18,529 nt of DNA from DATKMG01 sp035541995 (GTDB lineage Bacteria; Acidobacteriota; Terriglobia; Versatilivoradales; Versatilivoraceae): the NCBI GenBank assembly GCA_035541995.1, contig DATKMG010000091.1:1-18529 (forward strand), read 5' to 3'. The notes beneath the pieces were generated by a model. That model ran no database searches. It was not told the DNA's origin and worked only from the letters and a program-made list of their open reading frames with translations. Below are positions 1 through 6,550 of the stretch, piece by piece; position 1 is the stretch's first letter; each line of letters begins with the position of its first letter. The translations under genes were made by a program, and so were the position numbers.

Positions 1-965
1 GCAAGTCCGGGAGGCCGTTGAGAATCTCAAACAGCAGGGGCGGGTGCACCAGATCACGGATCCACAGGAGCGGCTGCAGGCTATGGCGAAGGTCTACGCC
101 GAGCGTGCTCGGCAGACCCTGGTGGTCTCACCTGACAACAAGTCCCGGCAGGAAATCAACCGGCTGATTCACACCGAGCTGCAATCCAGGGGGAAGGTGG
201 AAAAGCAAGAGCACCCACTCCCGGTTCTCCTGCCGCGCCAGGACATGACCGGGGCCGACCGGCAGTGGGCCGCCCAGTATGAAGTGGAGGACTGGGTCCG
301 CTATACGCGAGGCAGCCAGGCGCAGGGCGTCAAAGCGGGAGAGTATGTCCGGGTCGCCGGTATGGATCGAGAACAAAACCTGCTCACTGTGGAACGCGCG
401 GATGGCTCACGCTTCACCTACGATCCTGTTTGATTGCATGGAGTCAGTGTTTGGAAAGAGGCGCGACGGGACTTTTCCCAAGGAGATCGGGTTCAATTCA
501 CTGCGCCTTACCGGGACCGGCAGATTGCCAATCGCCAGCTCGGAACGCTAAGAGGGGTCGACCGTGAAGGGAATCTTCAGATCCGGATGGATTCAGGCGG
601 AGAAGTGCAGTTTAACATCAGGGAGCATCCGCATCTGGACTACGGCTATGCCGTCACCAGTCACAGCAGCCAGGGGGTCACTGCCGACCGCGTGCTACTG
701 GCAGGCCCACCAGAAGCTCATCAACAGACGGCTGGCCTAAGTGGCCATCTCGCGCGGGCGCTACGATGCGCAGATTTACACCAATGATGCTGAGACCCTC
801 GGCGAGGCGCTCAGCAGGGACGTCTCGAAGAAGTGCGCCCTCGCAGTCGAGACCAGCAGCGGGCCAGAGCACAACCAGGGGCTCGCCCGGGATCAGTCGG
901 AAGGGAGCTCCCGAATCACGCCACTGGAAAAAGGACCAATCCGTGAGCACACGATGGAACGCTGA
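1..965 (+). pseudogene. MobF/TraI-type conjugative relaxase-helicase, 3' remnant
   Basis: This is the C-terminal part of a TrwC/TraI-like relaxase with a RecD-type helicase; the reading frame is already open at base 2, so the gene starts outside the window. Visible helicase features are a segment rich in RQTLVVSPDNKSRQEIN, then FSQGDRVQFTAP, then YAVTSHSSQG (late helicase motif), then VAISRGRYDAQIYTND. The gene is broken three ways. There is an in-frame TGA at 431-433, followed directly in the same frame by LHGVSVW, as if CGA had become TGA. Near 700 a small deletion or frameshift occurs right after RVLL, so the frame must change to read AHQKLINRRLA. A TAA at about 738-740 stands where a Tyr codon is expected before VAISRG. 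The last recognisable frame ends at 965. Family knowledge: the intact protein nicks oriT and unwinds plasmid or ICE DNA for transfer. It is almost certainly non-functional here. The exact frameshift point is uncertain. Confidence 0.85.
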
Positions 966-1330
966 GGTGGATTACGCTGGCTGGAAGTACCTGGATCGTT
1001 GGTCCTAGATCCGAAGTCCTGCCGTTTTGGACAGCGGATTTTCCACAAGTTGGCATTACCATAGAGAACAGAGACCACATTCTGAGCCGTCACCACCTTC
1101 GCTTGACCGTGACCAGGCCATCAGAGGACAATCCCAGCGGGCTTCTTGTTGCGGAGTACTGAGAGCAGAAGATCCTGAGAGAGAGGAAGGCAGGCATTTT
1201 CCAGGAGAGTATCTTTGAAGGGTAAACTGGCTCGACATTGCGGGAAATTTGCAACTGAAGTCTTTCCTCACTTTGTCAGAGGTGCCCAATCTGTTGGGCA
1301 GTCTGCCAAGAGATAAGATAAAATAGCCTT
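966..1330. other. non-coding stretch between relaxase remnant and DUF4160 gene
   Basis: I see no convincing gene here. Short open frames on both strands have no family-like sequence. The only clear structure is a perfect 6-bp stem at 1284-1289/1294-1299 (GCCCAA, loop TCTG, TTGGGC) about 30 bases upstream of the GTG start of the next gene. It could be an operator or a transcript hairpin for the DUF4160-DUF2442 pair. The rest is probably eroded mobile-element DNA. Confidence 0.4.
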
Positions 1331-1600
1331 GTGCCAGAACTCAGCCGCTTCTTCGGCATTGTCATTCGAATGTACGCAGAGTCTGAGGCCCAGCATCATG
1401 CTCCACATTTTCATGCTTATTATCAAAATTATGTGGGCATATACTCTCTTGATACAGTGGAGCTAATCGGGGGGACCCTCCCCAGGCGTCAGCAACGCCT
1501 TGTAGAGGCATGGGCAGAGTTACACCAACCGGAATTGCTGGTGGACTGGCAATTGTTACAGCAAGGAAAAAGACCTCTGCCAATCAAACCGCTGGAATAG
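1331..1600 (+). CDS. DUF4160 domain protein (toxin-antitoxin-like pair, first gene)
   Basis: This 89-residue protein spans a whole DUF4160 domain: it starts MPELSRFFGIVIRMY, has the family HAPHFHAYY histidine cluster near residues 22-31, and ends with LPRRQQRLVEAWAELHQ followed by a short acidic/proline tail. The start is GTG at 1331, with only a weak purine-rich stretch upstream. It lies 10 bases before a DUF2442 gene. Family knowledge: DUF4160 and DUF2442 genes are often adjacent and have been listed among predicted type II toxin-antitoxin-like pairs, but I know of no firm biochemical role. Inference: the two genes form one small operon, possibly a stabilising module carried by the same foreign DNA as the relaxase remnant. 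The family call is firm; the function is open. Confidence 0.85.
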   Translation: MPELSRFFGIVIRMYAESEAQHHAPHFHAYYQNYVGIYSLDTVELIGGTLPRRQQRLVEAWAELHQPELLVDWQLLQQGKRPLPIKPLE

Positions 1601-1610
1601 GAAGTATTCT

Positions 1611-1907
1611 ATGAGTCATCCAATTTATCGAGTTAAGTCTTTCGAGATTGTGGCTCCATTTATCTTGCTGGTGCGGTTCGATGACAACACCGAACAGAGC
1701 ATCAATTTTCAACCTGTCCTTGCGGGAGAACTCTACGCGCCCCTCCGAGATTTATCCCTATTCAATCAGGTACGGATTGACCCTGAGGTGCAGACACTGG
1801 TTTGGCCCAACGGGGCGGACTTCGACCCGGCTACACTTCATGACTGGTGGGAGCACTTGGATTATTTGACGGCTCGTGCGCGGCGATGGCAACTCACCAC
1901 GGCCTGA
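1611..1907 (+). CDS. DUF2442 domain protein (partner of DUF4160)
   Basis: This 98-residue protein matches DUF2442: an N-terminal strand region (PIYRVKSFEIVAPFILLVRFDDN), the LYAPLRDLSLFNQVRID segment in the middle, and the family hallmark WPNGADFDPATLHDW near residues 64-78. It begins at ATG 1611, 10 bases after the DUF4160 stop, with a TAGGAAG ribosome-binding site overlapping the upstream stop codon, so the two genes are probably translationally coupled. In such pairs the DUF2442 member is usually taken as the antitoxin-like partner; that is inference. The frame is intact although its neighbours on both sides are decayed, which hints that it is retained by selection or arrived recently. Confidence 0.85.
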   Translation: MSHPIYRVKSFEIVAPFILLVRFDDNTEQSINFQPVLAGELYAPLRDLSLFNQVRIDPEVQTLVWPNGADFDPATLHDWWEHLDYLTARARRWQLTTA

Positions 1908-2041
1908 AGGTACTTCGTGGCATCCCCAATGATATCTAACAAAGGCGGATTTCATTCCAGCATAGGTCGGCTTTCAAAAGTAGATTCGAGCTTTACGGTG
2001 CTTCCGTAATCAACTGTTGGTGACTGGTCCTCAACTGCTTC

Positions 2042-2341
2042 TTGGAAAAGCACTTGCTTTCCATTTTGAAGCTCACTAGAATTGGTGAAGTCCAATTCGG
2101 CTGTAACCTATTGTTACCTAAATCTTTACACCAATCCGACCAACAATTGATGACGGTGACACCGATGGATGCGCTTCATCGAAGCCTTTCCCAGGGTAAT
2201 CAGATTGGATCTCTCGCCGTGGTAGTCGACGCAAAGGACGACCAGGCTCGCTTATTCTATCGTCGTTACGACTTCATCCAGTTTTCGGATGAACCGAGCA
2301 AGTTCTTTCTCCCAATGGGAAGTATTGAAAAGTTGTTCTGA
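2042..2341 (+). pseudogene. GNAT-family acetyltransferase, C-terminal remnant
   Basis: The last 60 or so residues look like the C-terminal half of a GNAT acetyltransferase of the type often found with RHH antitoxins (TacT-like): DALHRSLSQGNQIGSLAVVVDAKD, then ARLFYRRYDFIQF, then FFLPMGSIEKLF. The conserved AxxFYxxxGF-type element is present as ARLFYRRYDF. The acetyl-CoA loop (Q/RxxGxG/A) expected upstream is not in this frame, and the preceding residues do not resemble the family. In another frame at about 2038-2058 LLGKALA could be a relic of that part. No good start codon or ribosome-binding site is present; TTG 2042 is only the first possible start. Most likely this is a dead fragment, perhaps of a third toxin-type gene. 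Family assignment is fairly secure; inactivity is inferred. Confidence 0.6.
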
Positions 2342-2467
2342 CTATCTACATGTCGGAAGCGATAGCCAAAACCCAAGATTCCCAAACGGATTTCATAACT
2401 CAAATTGAGCAATGAGCTTTTGCTTCTCACCAGCAAGTGACGAAGTGAGCGCGCCTATAGCTAACGG

Positions 2468-2516
2468 TTCTTCTTGTGTTGGCGTGGTCGGTCACCCCAC
2501 GCCAACACGAGAAGAA
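2468..2516. repeat. long hairpin, 20-bp arms
   Basis: The left arm 2468-2487 and the right arm 2497-2516 are inverted copies of each other over 20 bp with a single mismatch (which would be a G-U pair in RNA); the loop is 9 bases (2488-2496). The arms centre on TGTTGGCGTGG / CCACGCCAACA. No T-run follows on either strand, so it is not a standard intrinsic terminator. It could be a mobile-element end, a REP-like palindrome, a protein-binding site, or an RNA hairpin. Confidence 0.75.
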
Positions 2517-2554
2517 AATTCATATTACTAGGAATTGTCGACCCAGGGCCTTCA

Positions 2555-2744
2555 GGCCATTTTCATAAAAGTGCCCCATGACCTTTTCAAGTTCACCACC
2601 ATGGATGAAAATAGCGGTCTTGGGGGTAGCGTGGGAGCCGATCTCCGAGCGGCGATCACGAGTTGAACCGGGCTACCGCCGCTCCGGAGCGACAGCGGTC
2701 GTGGAGCGCGGGGGCCACCTTGATGCCTGCATTTTCATGAAAGG
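2555..2744. repeat. GC-rich repeat with flanking CATTTTCATRAAAG motifs
   Basis: Two direct copies of CATTTTCATRAAAG, at 2558 and 2730, bound about 170 bases. Between them, ATGAAAATAGCGGTCTT (2605-2621) resembles the leader of the repeats at 15531 and 18236. The interior has a perfect 12-bp palindrome CGCTCCGGAGCG (2680-2691), extended by ACCGC/GCGGT on the outside (2675-2699). I infer a member of a dispersed non-coding repeat family in this genome, degenerate here. Confidence 0.45.
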
Positions 2745-2844
2745 AACAAAGCCGCAATTGCCGGGTACGTTGTGATTTTCGCGGGAATTATCCAACTATT
2801 AATTGAACCGAAAGCGGTTGCGCCTTCTTGGCCTAAGGGGCATC

Positions 2845-2853
2845 TGGTATACT
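2845..2853 (+). promoter_or_regulatory. putative extended -10 promoter of korA1
   Basis: TGGTATACT is a good extended -10 element (TGn followed by TATACT, 5 of 6 matches to TATAAT) about 90 bases upstream of the korA1 start. A -35 box is weak (TTCTTG at 2825-2830 with a 17-base spacer). This is the only good sigma-70-like candidate before the korA-korB-CBS block. A transcript starting near 2860 would have a leader of about 80 bases. Confidence 0.4.
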
Positions 2854-2931
2854 GAAAAGAGGTATCAGCCTTGTCCCTGCAGGTGCAGTGCGGCTGTCTG
2901 CGCCAAGGGGGGAGGCGTGGACGATCATTCT

Positions 2932-2940
2932 GGAGGTGAT
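2932..2940 (+). promoter_or_regulatory. ribosome-binding site that fixes the korA1 start
   Basis: GGAGGTGAT is an almost perfect Shine-Dalgarno sequence, placed 5 bases (after GGAGG) before GTG 2942. It argues against the upstream GTG at 2888, which is open in the same frame but would add 18 residues unlike the family. Confidence 0.75.
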
Positions 2941-2941
2941 C

Positions 2942-4807
2942 GTGGTTCCTTCTGACCTCGCCCTCAAAGAGTCCCAGGCTCCTTCACTTCGAAATTCAAT
3001 CATTAATGACTTCAACATTCTGGTGGCTACCATCAACGGCTCCGGCAGTCAGACAGCCAACACGGTTTTGATGCGGGCTATTTTCCAAATGGGGGTCCCA
3101 GTCTCCGGAAAGAACCTTTTCCCATCCAATATTATGGGACAACCCACTTGGTTTTCAGTAAGGGCCAGCAAGGATGGTTATGTTTCACGAGCGGAGAAGG
3201 TTGACATCCTGGTGGAACTCTGCCCTGACTCCGCCCATGAGGACGTAATGGGCCTCTCTCCTGGGTCTGTAGTGATTTATGATGAACCTCTTCACCTCGA
3301 ACCTCTGCGAAACGATCTCATTTTCTACCGGGTTCCTTTCGACAAACTCGTGTCCGGTATTTGCCCGGATTCCCGCTTGCGCCGGCTAGTGAAGAACATG
3401 GTTTACGACGGTGTGCTGGCGTTTCTTCTGGGGATTGAGTTCGCAGAAATGGACAGCGCCCTGCAAAAGCAGTTTCGAAAGAAGCCCAAAGCTGCAGACT
3501 TAAATCTCGAGGGGACTCAGGCCGGATTCGATTATGCGCAAGGGCATTTTACTAAGGCCGACCCTTACCATATTGAACGCATGAAGGAGACTCGAGAAAA
3601 GATCATCATCGACGGGAATTCAGCCACGGCGCTAGGGTGTATGTTTGCCGGAGTCTCAGTGGTTGCGTGGTATCCGATTACTCCGGCCTCTTCACTCTGT
3701 GAGAGTCTGATCGAATACATGAACCGGTTTCGGAAGGACAAAGAAACGGGAAGAGCAACTTATGCAATTGTCCAGGCCGAGGACGAGCTGGCAGCCTTAG
3801 GGATGGCGATTGCAGCGGGTTGGGCCGGGGCCCGTGCCATGACTTCCACGTCAGGGCCAGGCCTGTCACTAATGGCCGAGTTTGCGGGCTTTGCCTATTA
3901 CGCGGAAATCCCAGTCGTCATCATTGACGTCCAGCGGGTTGGCCCCTCGACTGGTCTGCCGACTCGTACTGCTCAGTCTGACCTTCTTTTCACCAGATTC
4001 CTCTCCCATGGAGACACCGCGCATATCCTACTGTTTCCGGGTTCTGTGGAGGAATGCTTTTCAATGGCAATTGAGGCCTTTGATTTAGCCGAAACCCTCC
4101 AGACGCCGGTGTTCTTGATGAGTGACCTCGATCTGGGGATGAACAGCTGGATGGCTGATTCATTCCCTTACCCGGAAAAGCCAATGCAGCGGGGAAAAGT
4201 TTTGACTGCGGCGGATCTCGACCACTTGAAGCTCTTCGAGCGATACCGGGATGTGGATGGGGATGGGATTCCGTATCGGACGCTGCCCGGCAATCCGCAT
4301 CCGCTGGCCCACTATTTCTGCCGTGGCACAGCCCATGATGAAAGAGCGCGCTACTCGGAACGGCCCGACGATTACGTCCGTAATATGGATCGTCTGGCAA
4401 ACAAGCACCAAACGGCTCGTCGCCGGGTTCCTGCCCCTATCGTCGACTTCAATCCCAAGGCTGATGTCGGGATCATTGCCTTTGGCAGCAGCCACTGTGC
4501 GGTGGTGGAAAGCCGGGATCAGCTCAGATTGCTTCACGGACTCGAGACCAGCTATCTGCGAGTCCGCGCTCTCCCGTTTAATCATGAACTAAACCAATTT
4601 GTTCAACGGCACCAGCGAGTTTATGTCGTCGAGCAGAATCGGGATGCCCAAATGCTTTCTTTGATACGTCTGGAGAGCGACCCGACCGACTGTGCCAAGT
4701 TGCGCAGTGTCCGTCACTATGATGGCCTGCCGATTACACCGGCCACGATTGTTCGGCAGATCACGGCGCAAGAGGGGATAGGGAATAGGGAAAAGGGTGA
4801 AGGATGA
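2942..4807 (+). CDS. korA: 2-oxoacid:acceptor oxidoreductase, fused gamma/alpha subunit (copy 1)
   Basis: This subunit works with the KorB encoded next to it to oxidise a 2-oxoacid plus CoA to acyl-CoA and CO2, passing electrons to ferredoxin or a similar acceptor. From GTG 2942 it is 621 residues, normal for a fused gamma-alpha KorA. The gamma domain covers about residues 15-200 and begins ILVATINGSGSQTANT, continuing into VSGKNLFPSN. The alpha (pyrimidine-binding) domain starts near 225, with the hallmark YPITP at residues 244-248, a QAEDE segment, TSTSGPGLS, and GPSTGLPT near 334. A transketolase C-terminal-like domain follows (about 500-610). Compared with copy 2 the glycine motif of the gamma domain differs (GSGSQTAN against GDSGDGMQ), so the copies are old paralogues. 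The final residues GIGNREKGEG are encoded by low-complexity DNA and look like an acquired tail. The substrate cannot be read from the sequence. Confidence 0.92.
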   Translation: MVPSDLALKESQAPSLRNSIINDFNILVATINGSGSQTANTVLMRAIFQMGVPVSGKNLFPSNIMGQPTWFSVRASKDGYVSRAEKVDILVELCPDSAHEDVMGLSPGSVVIYDEPLHLEPLRNDLIFYRVPFDKLVSGICPDSRLRRLVKNMVYDGVLAFLLGIEFAEMDSALQKQFRKKPKAADLNLEGTQAGFDYAQGHFTKADPYHIERMKETREKIIIDGNSATALGCMFAGVSVVAWYPITPASSLCESLIEYMNRFRKDKETGRATYAIVQAEDELAALGMAIAAGWAGARAMTSTSGPGLSLMAEFAGFAYYAEIPVVIIDVQRVGPSTGLPTRTAQSDLLFTRFLSHGDTAHILLFPGSVEECFSMAIEAFDLAETLQTPVFLMSDLDLGMNSWMADSFPYPEKPMQRGKVLTAADLDHLKLFERYRDVDGDGIPYRTLPGNPHPLAHYFCRGTAHDERARYSERPDDYVRNMDRLANKHQTARRRVPAPIVDFNPKADVGIIAFGSSHCAVVESRDQLRLLHGLETSYLRVRALPFNHELNQFVQRHQRVYVVEQNRDAQMLSLIRLESDPTDCAKLRSVRHYDGLPITPATIVRQITAQEGIGNREKGEG

Positions 4808-4898
4808 AGTGGGAGTTCTGAATTATGAATTATGAGTTCTGTGCCTTGAAATTAGGGTATTCGACCTTGGACCTTAGACTTTGGACCATGGACTTTTT
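4774..4898. repeat. low-complexity junction between korA1 and korB1
   Basis: Three kinds of short imperfect tandem units follow one another: GGGATA/GGGAATA/GGGAAAA (4775-4794), TGAATTATGAATTATGAG (4819-4836), and TTGGACCTTAGACTTTGGACC with GGAC echoes (4867-4893). The first kind runs into the 3' end of korA1 and encodes its last residues. The rest fills the gap to korB1. No promoter or terminator is evident. Confidence 0.7.
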
Positions 4899-5948
4899 AT
4901 GAATGAAGACAAGGCCCCGTTGAAACCGCCGACCAGAACAAACCAACTTGGCCTGGAGATTTCTGCCTATCGCGGAACCAAATCCACGCTTTGTCCAGGC
5001 TGCGGGCACAACTCAATTTCTGAACGTATCGCGGAGACTTTCTTTGATTTGGGAATCGAATCGCATCGAATTGCCAAGCTGTCGGGAATCGGCTGTTCCA
5101 GCAAATCACCCAATTATTTTCTGGAGAATGCGTCCGCCTTGAATGCGGTGCACGGACGCATGCCAGCCATTGCCACCGGCACGCTACTGGCCAATCGGAA
5201 TTTGATCGCGCTGGGGGTGAGTGGCGACGGTGACACCGCTTCTATCGGGTTGGGACAGTTCATGCATTTGGTCCGACGGAATGTCCCGGTGATTTATATT
5301 ATCGAAGACAACGGCGTCTATGGACTGACCAAGGGGCAGTTTTCAGCTACCGCTGACGAGGGTTCCCGTCTCAAGAGTGGCGTTGTGAATGATCTCCCGC
5401 CTATTGATACCTGCCTGCTGGGAATTGAATTGGGGGCTACCTTTGTGGCCCGTTCTTTTTCCGGCGACAAGAAGCAACTGCTGACCGTATTAAAGGCTGC
5501 CCTCTCTCACCGTGGCACGGCGCTGATCGATGTGCTTTCCCCTTGTGTGACATTCAATGACCATGAGGGGTCTACAAGAAGCTATCACAACATCAAGGAG
5601 CATGAGGAAGCCTTGATGGAAGTCGATTACATCCCTCACCACGGAGATATTGAGGTCGACTACGATCCGAGGACCTCGGTGGAGGTGCAGTTGCATGATG
5701 GCTCCCATCTGCGCTTCAGAAAGCTTCCCGTGGACTACGACCCGACTGATCGCCTTGCAGCCATCAAGTTACTCAACGAGAGCAGATCCAGAAGTGAGGT
5801 TCTGACCGGAATATTTTTTGTCGACGTTGGGTCCAAAGACTTTTTGGAACGGCTCCATTTGGTGGAAGAACCTTTGGCGTCTCTTCCGGAACACTCCCTT
5901 CGCCCGCCTCGGGAAGCTTTGGAAATAATCATGGCGGAACTTCGATAA
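4899..5948 (+). CDS. korB: 2-oxoacid:acceptor oxidoreductase, beta subunit (copy 1)
   Basis: This is the TPP- and [4Fe-4S]-binding subunit that pairs with the upstream korA1 product. From ATG 4899 it has 349 residues, usual for KorB. CPGCGH gives Cys32 and Cys35, GIGCSS gives Cys66, and LSPCVTFND gives Cys216: the four cysteines expected to hold the cluster. The TPP/Mg motif is GDGDTASIGLGQF with DNGVYGLTKGQF following it. The start at 4899 is preferred over the in-frame TTG 4881, because 4881 lies inside the low-complexity junction; no strong ribosome-binding site precedes either one. The C-terminal part includes VDYDPTDRLAA and a short acidic stretch, EVDYIPHHGDIEVDYDP, which is longer than in copy 2. 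There is no fused ferredoxin domain, so an external acceptor is needed. Confidence 0.92.
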   Translation: MNEDKAPLKPPTRTNQLGLEISAYRGTKSTLCPGCGHNSISERIAETFFDLGIESHRIAKLSGIGCSSKSPNYFLENASALNAVHGRMPAIATGTLLANRNLIALGVSGDGDTASIGLGQFMHLVRRNVPVIYIIEDNGVYGLTKGQFSATADEGSRLKSGVVNDLPPIDTCLLGIELGATFVARSFSGDKKQLLTVLKAALSHRGTALIDVLSPCVTFNDHEGSTRSYHNIKEHEEALMEVDYIPHHGDIEVDYDPRTSVEVQLHDGSHLRFRKLPVDYDPTDRLAAIKLLNESRSRSEVLTGIFFVDVGSKDFLERLHLVEEPLASLPEHSLRPPREALEIIMAELR

Positions 5949-6042
5949 GCCCTTTCACCGTTTGAATTTTCCCTGTAAAGGTGATAAATTCAAAATGTCT
6001 CCCTCAGCGAAAATCCTTTTGCGGTTCGTGAGAGGTTCGGTT

Positions 6043-6510
6043 ATGGGAATCGAGAATGTTTTGAATCAGACAAAGATCCGTCATCTCAACTGGGCTCCTG
6101 TTATTTGTGTGGAGTCGCACCACAGTTTGGGCGAAGTGCTCGCCACGATGCAGTCCTCACGCGTGGGGTGCGTTCTGATCACTGAGAATCAAAAACTCGT
6201 GGGTATATTTACGGAAAGGGATGTCATCCGCAAGATTGTCGGTAACAACCTCGATCATTCAAGGGTGATTCGAGAATTTATGACCCCTCATCCCAAAACA
6301 CTGCACCCTGAGGATTCCTTTGCCACAGCTATTCAGGTCATGGATAAAGGTTGTTACCGCGACATTCCACTGGTCGACCACGAAGGCAGACTGCTAGGAA
6401 GGCTCTCCGTTAAGAACATCATCGATTTCCTGACTGAGCATTATCCTCAGGAGGTTTTTTCGCTATCTCCCCGTTCTCGCCAGAATTTTGCAGAACCGGA
6501 CGGGGCGTGA
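6043..6510 (+). CDS. two-CBS-domain protein, putative sensor for the KorAB-1 module
   Basis: This is a stand-alone pair of CBS domains, 155 residues from ATG 6043. CBS 1 runs about residues 20-77 (CVESHHSLGEVL ... VGIFTERDVIRK) and CBS 2 about 85-140 (MTPHPKTLHPEDS ... CYRDIPLVD, LSVKNIIDFL). The TERD motif after the first domain is the usual ribose/phosphate-contacting element in AMP/ATP-binding CBS pairs. AGAGG at 6031-6035 fits the ATG at 6043; ATG 5995, with AAAGGTGAT upstream, is a real alternative that would add 16 residues. The gene sits between korB1 and korA2 on the same strand, 40 bases before the next gene. Family knowledge: CBS pairs bind adenine nucleotides or SAM and adjust enzymes or transporters. 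Inference: it tunes the adjacent oxidoreductase to energy state. No enzyme or DNA-binding domain is attached. Confidence 0.85.
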   Translation: MGIENVLNQTKIRHLNWAPVICVESHHSLGEVLATMQSSRVGCVLITENQKLVGIFTERDVIRKIVGNNLDHSRVIREFMTPHPKTLHPEDSFATAIQVMDKGCYRDIPLVDHEGRLLGRLSVKNIIDFLTEHYPQEVFSLSPRSRQNFAEPDGA

Positions 6511-6550
6511 GGTCCAGAGACTGATCTTTATTTAGAAGGAACGTCTGCAT

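Larger units (their letters stand above)
2342..2844. other. non-coding, structured accessory stretch
   Basis: No gene is supported here. The stretch carries a long hairpin (2468-2516), a GC-rich structured repeat region (2555-2744), and AT-richer DNA leading to the promoter of the first korA gene. The open frame 2578-2775 has no family-like sequence and lies in the repeat, so I do not call it. Confidence 0.5.

Noticed and set aside
1027..1289. Small open frames on both strands after the relaxase remnant
   Set aside because: Low-complexity, Ser/Pro/Arg-rich translations with no ribosome-binding site or family resemblance.
2468..2516. Intrinsic terminator
   Set aside because: The stem is strong, but neither strand has a T-run after it; it also does not directly follow an intact gene.
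2455..2520. Integron attC site or tRNA-like fold at the long hairpin
   Set aside because: GCTAAC precedes the hairpin, but the matching GTTRRRY half is absent, and there is no T-loop or acceptor stem for a tRNA.
2578..2775. 65-residue open frame with possible ATG start
   Set aside because: No family-like sequence, no ribosome-binding site, and it lies over the GC-rich palindromic repeat block.
2888..2941. Upstream GTG 2888 as the korA1 start
   Set aside because: The extra 18 residues are unlike KorA, while GTG 2942 has a near-perfect ribosome-binding site at the right spacing.
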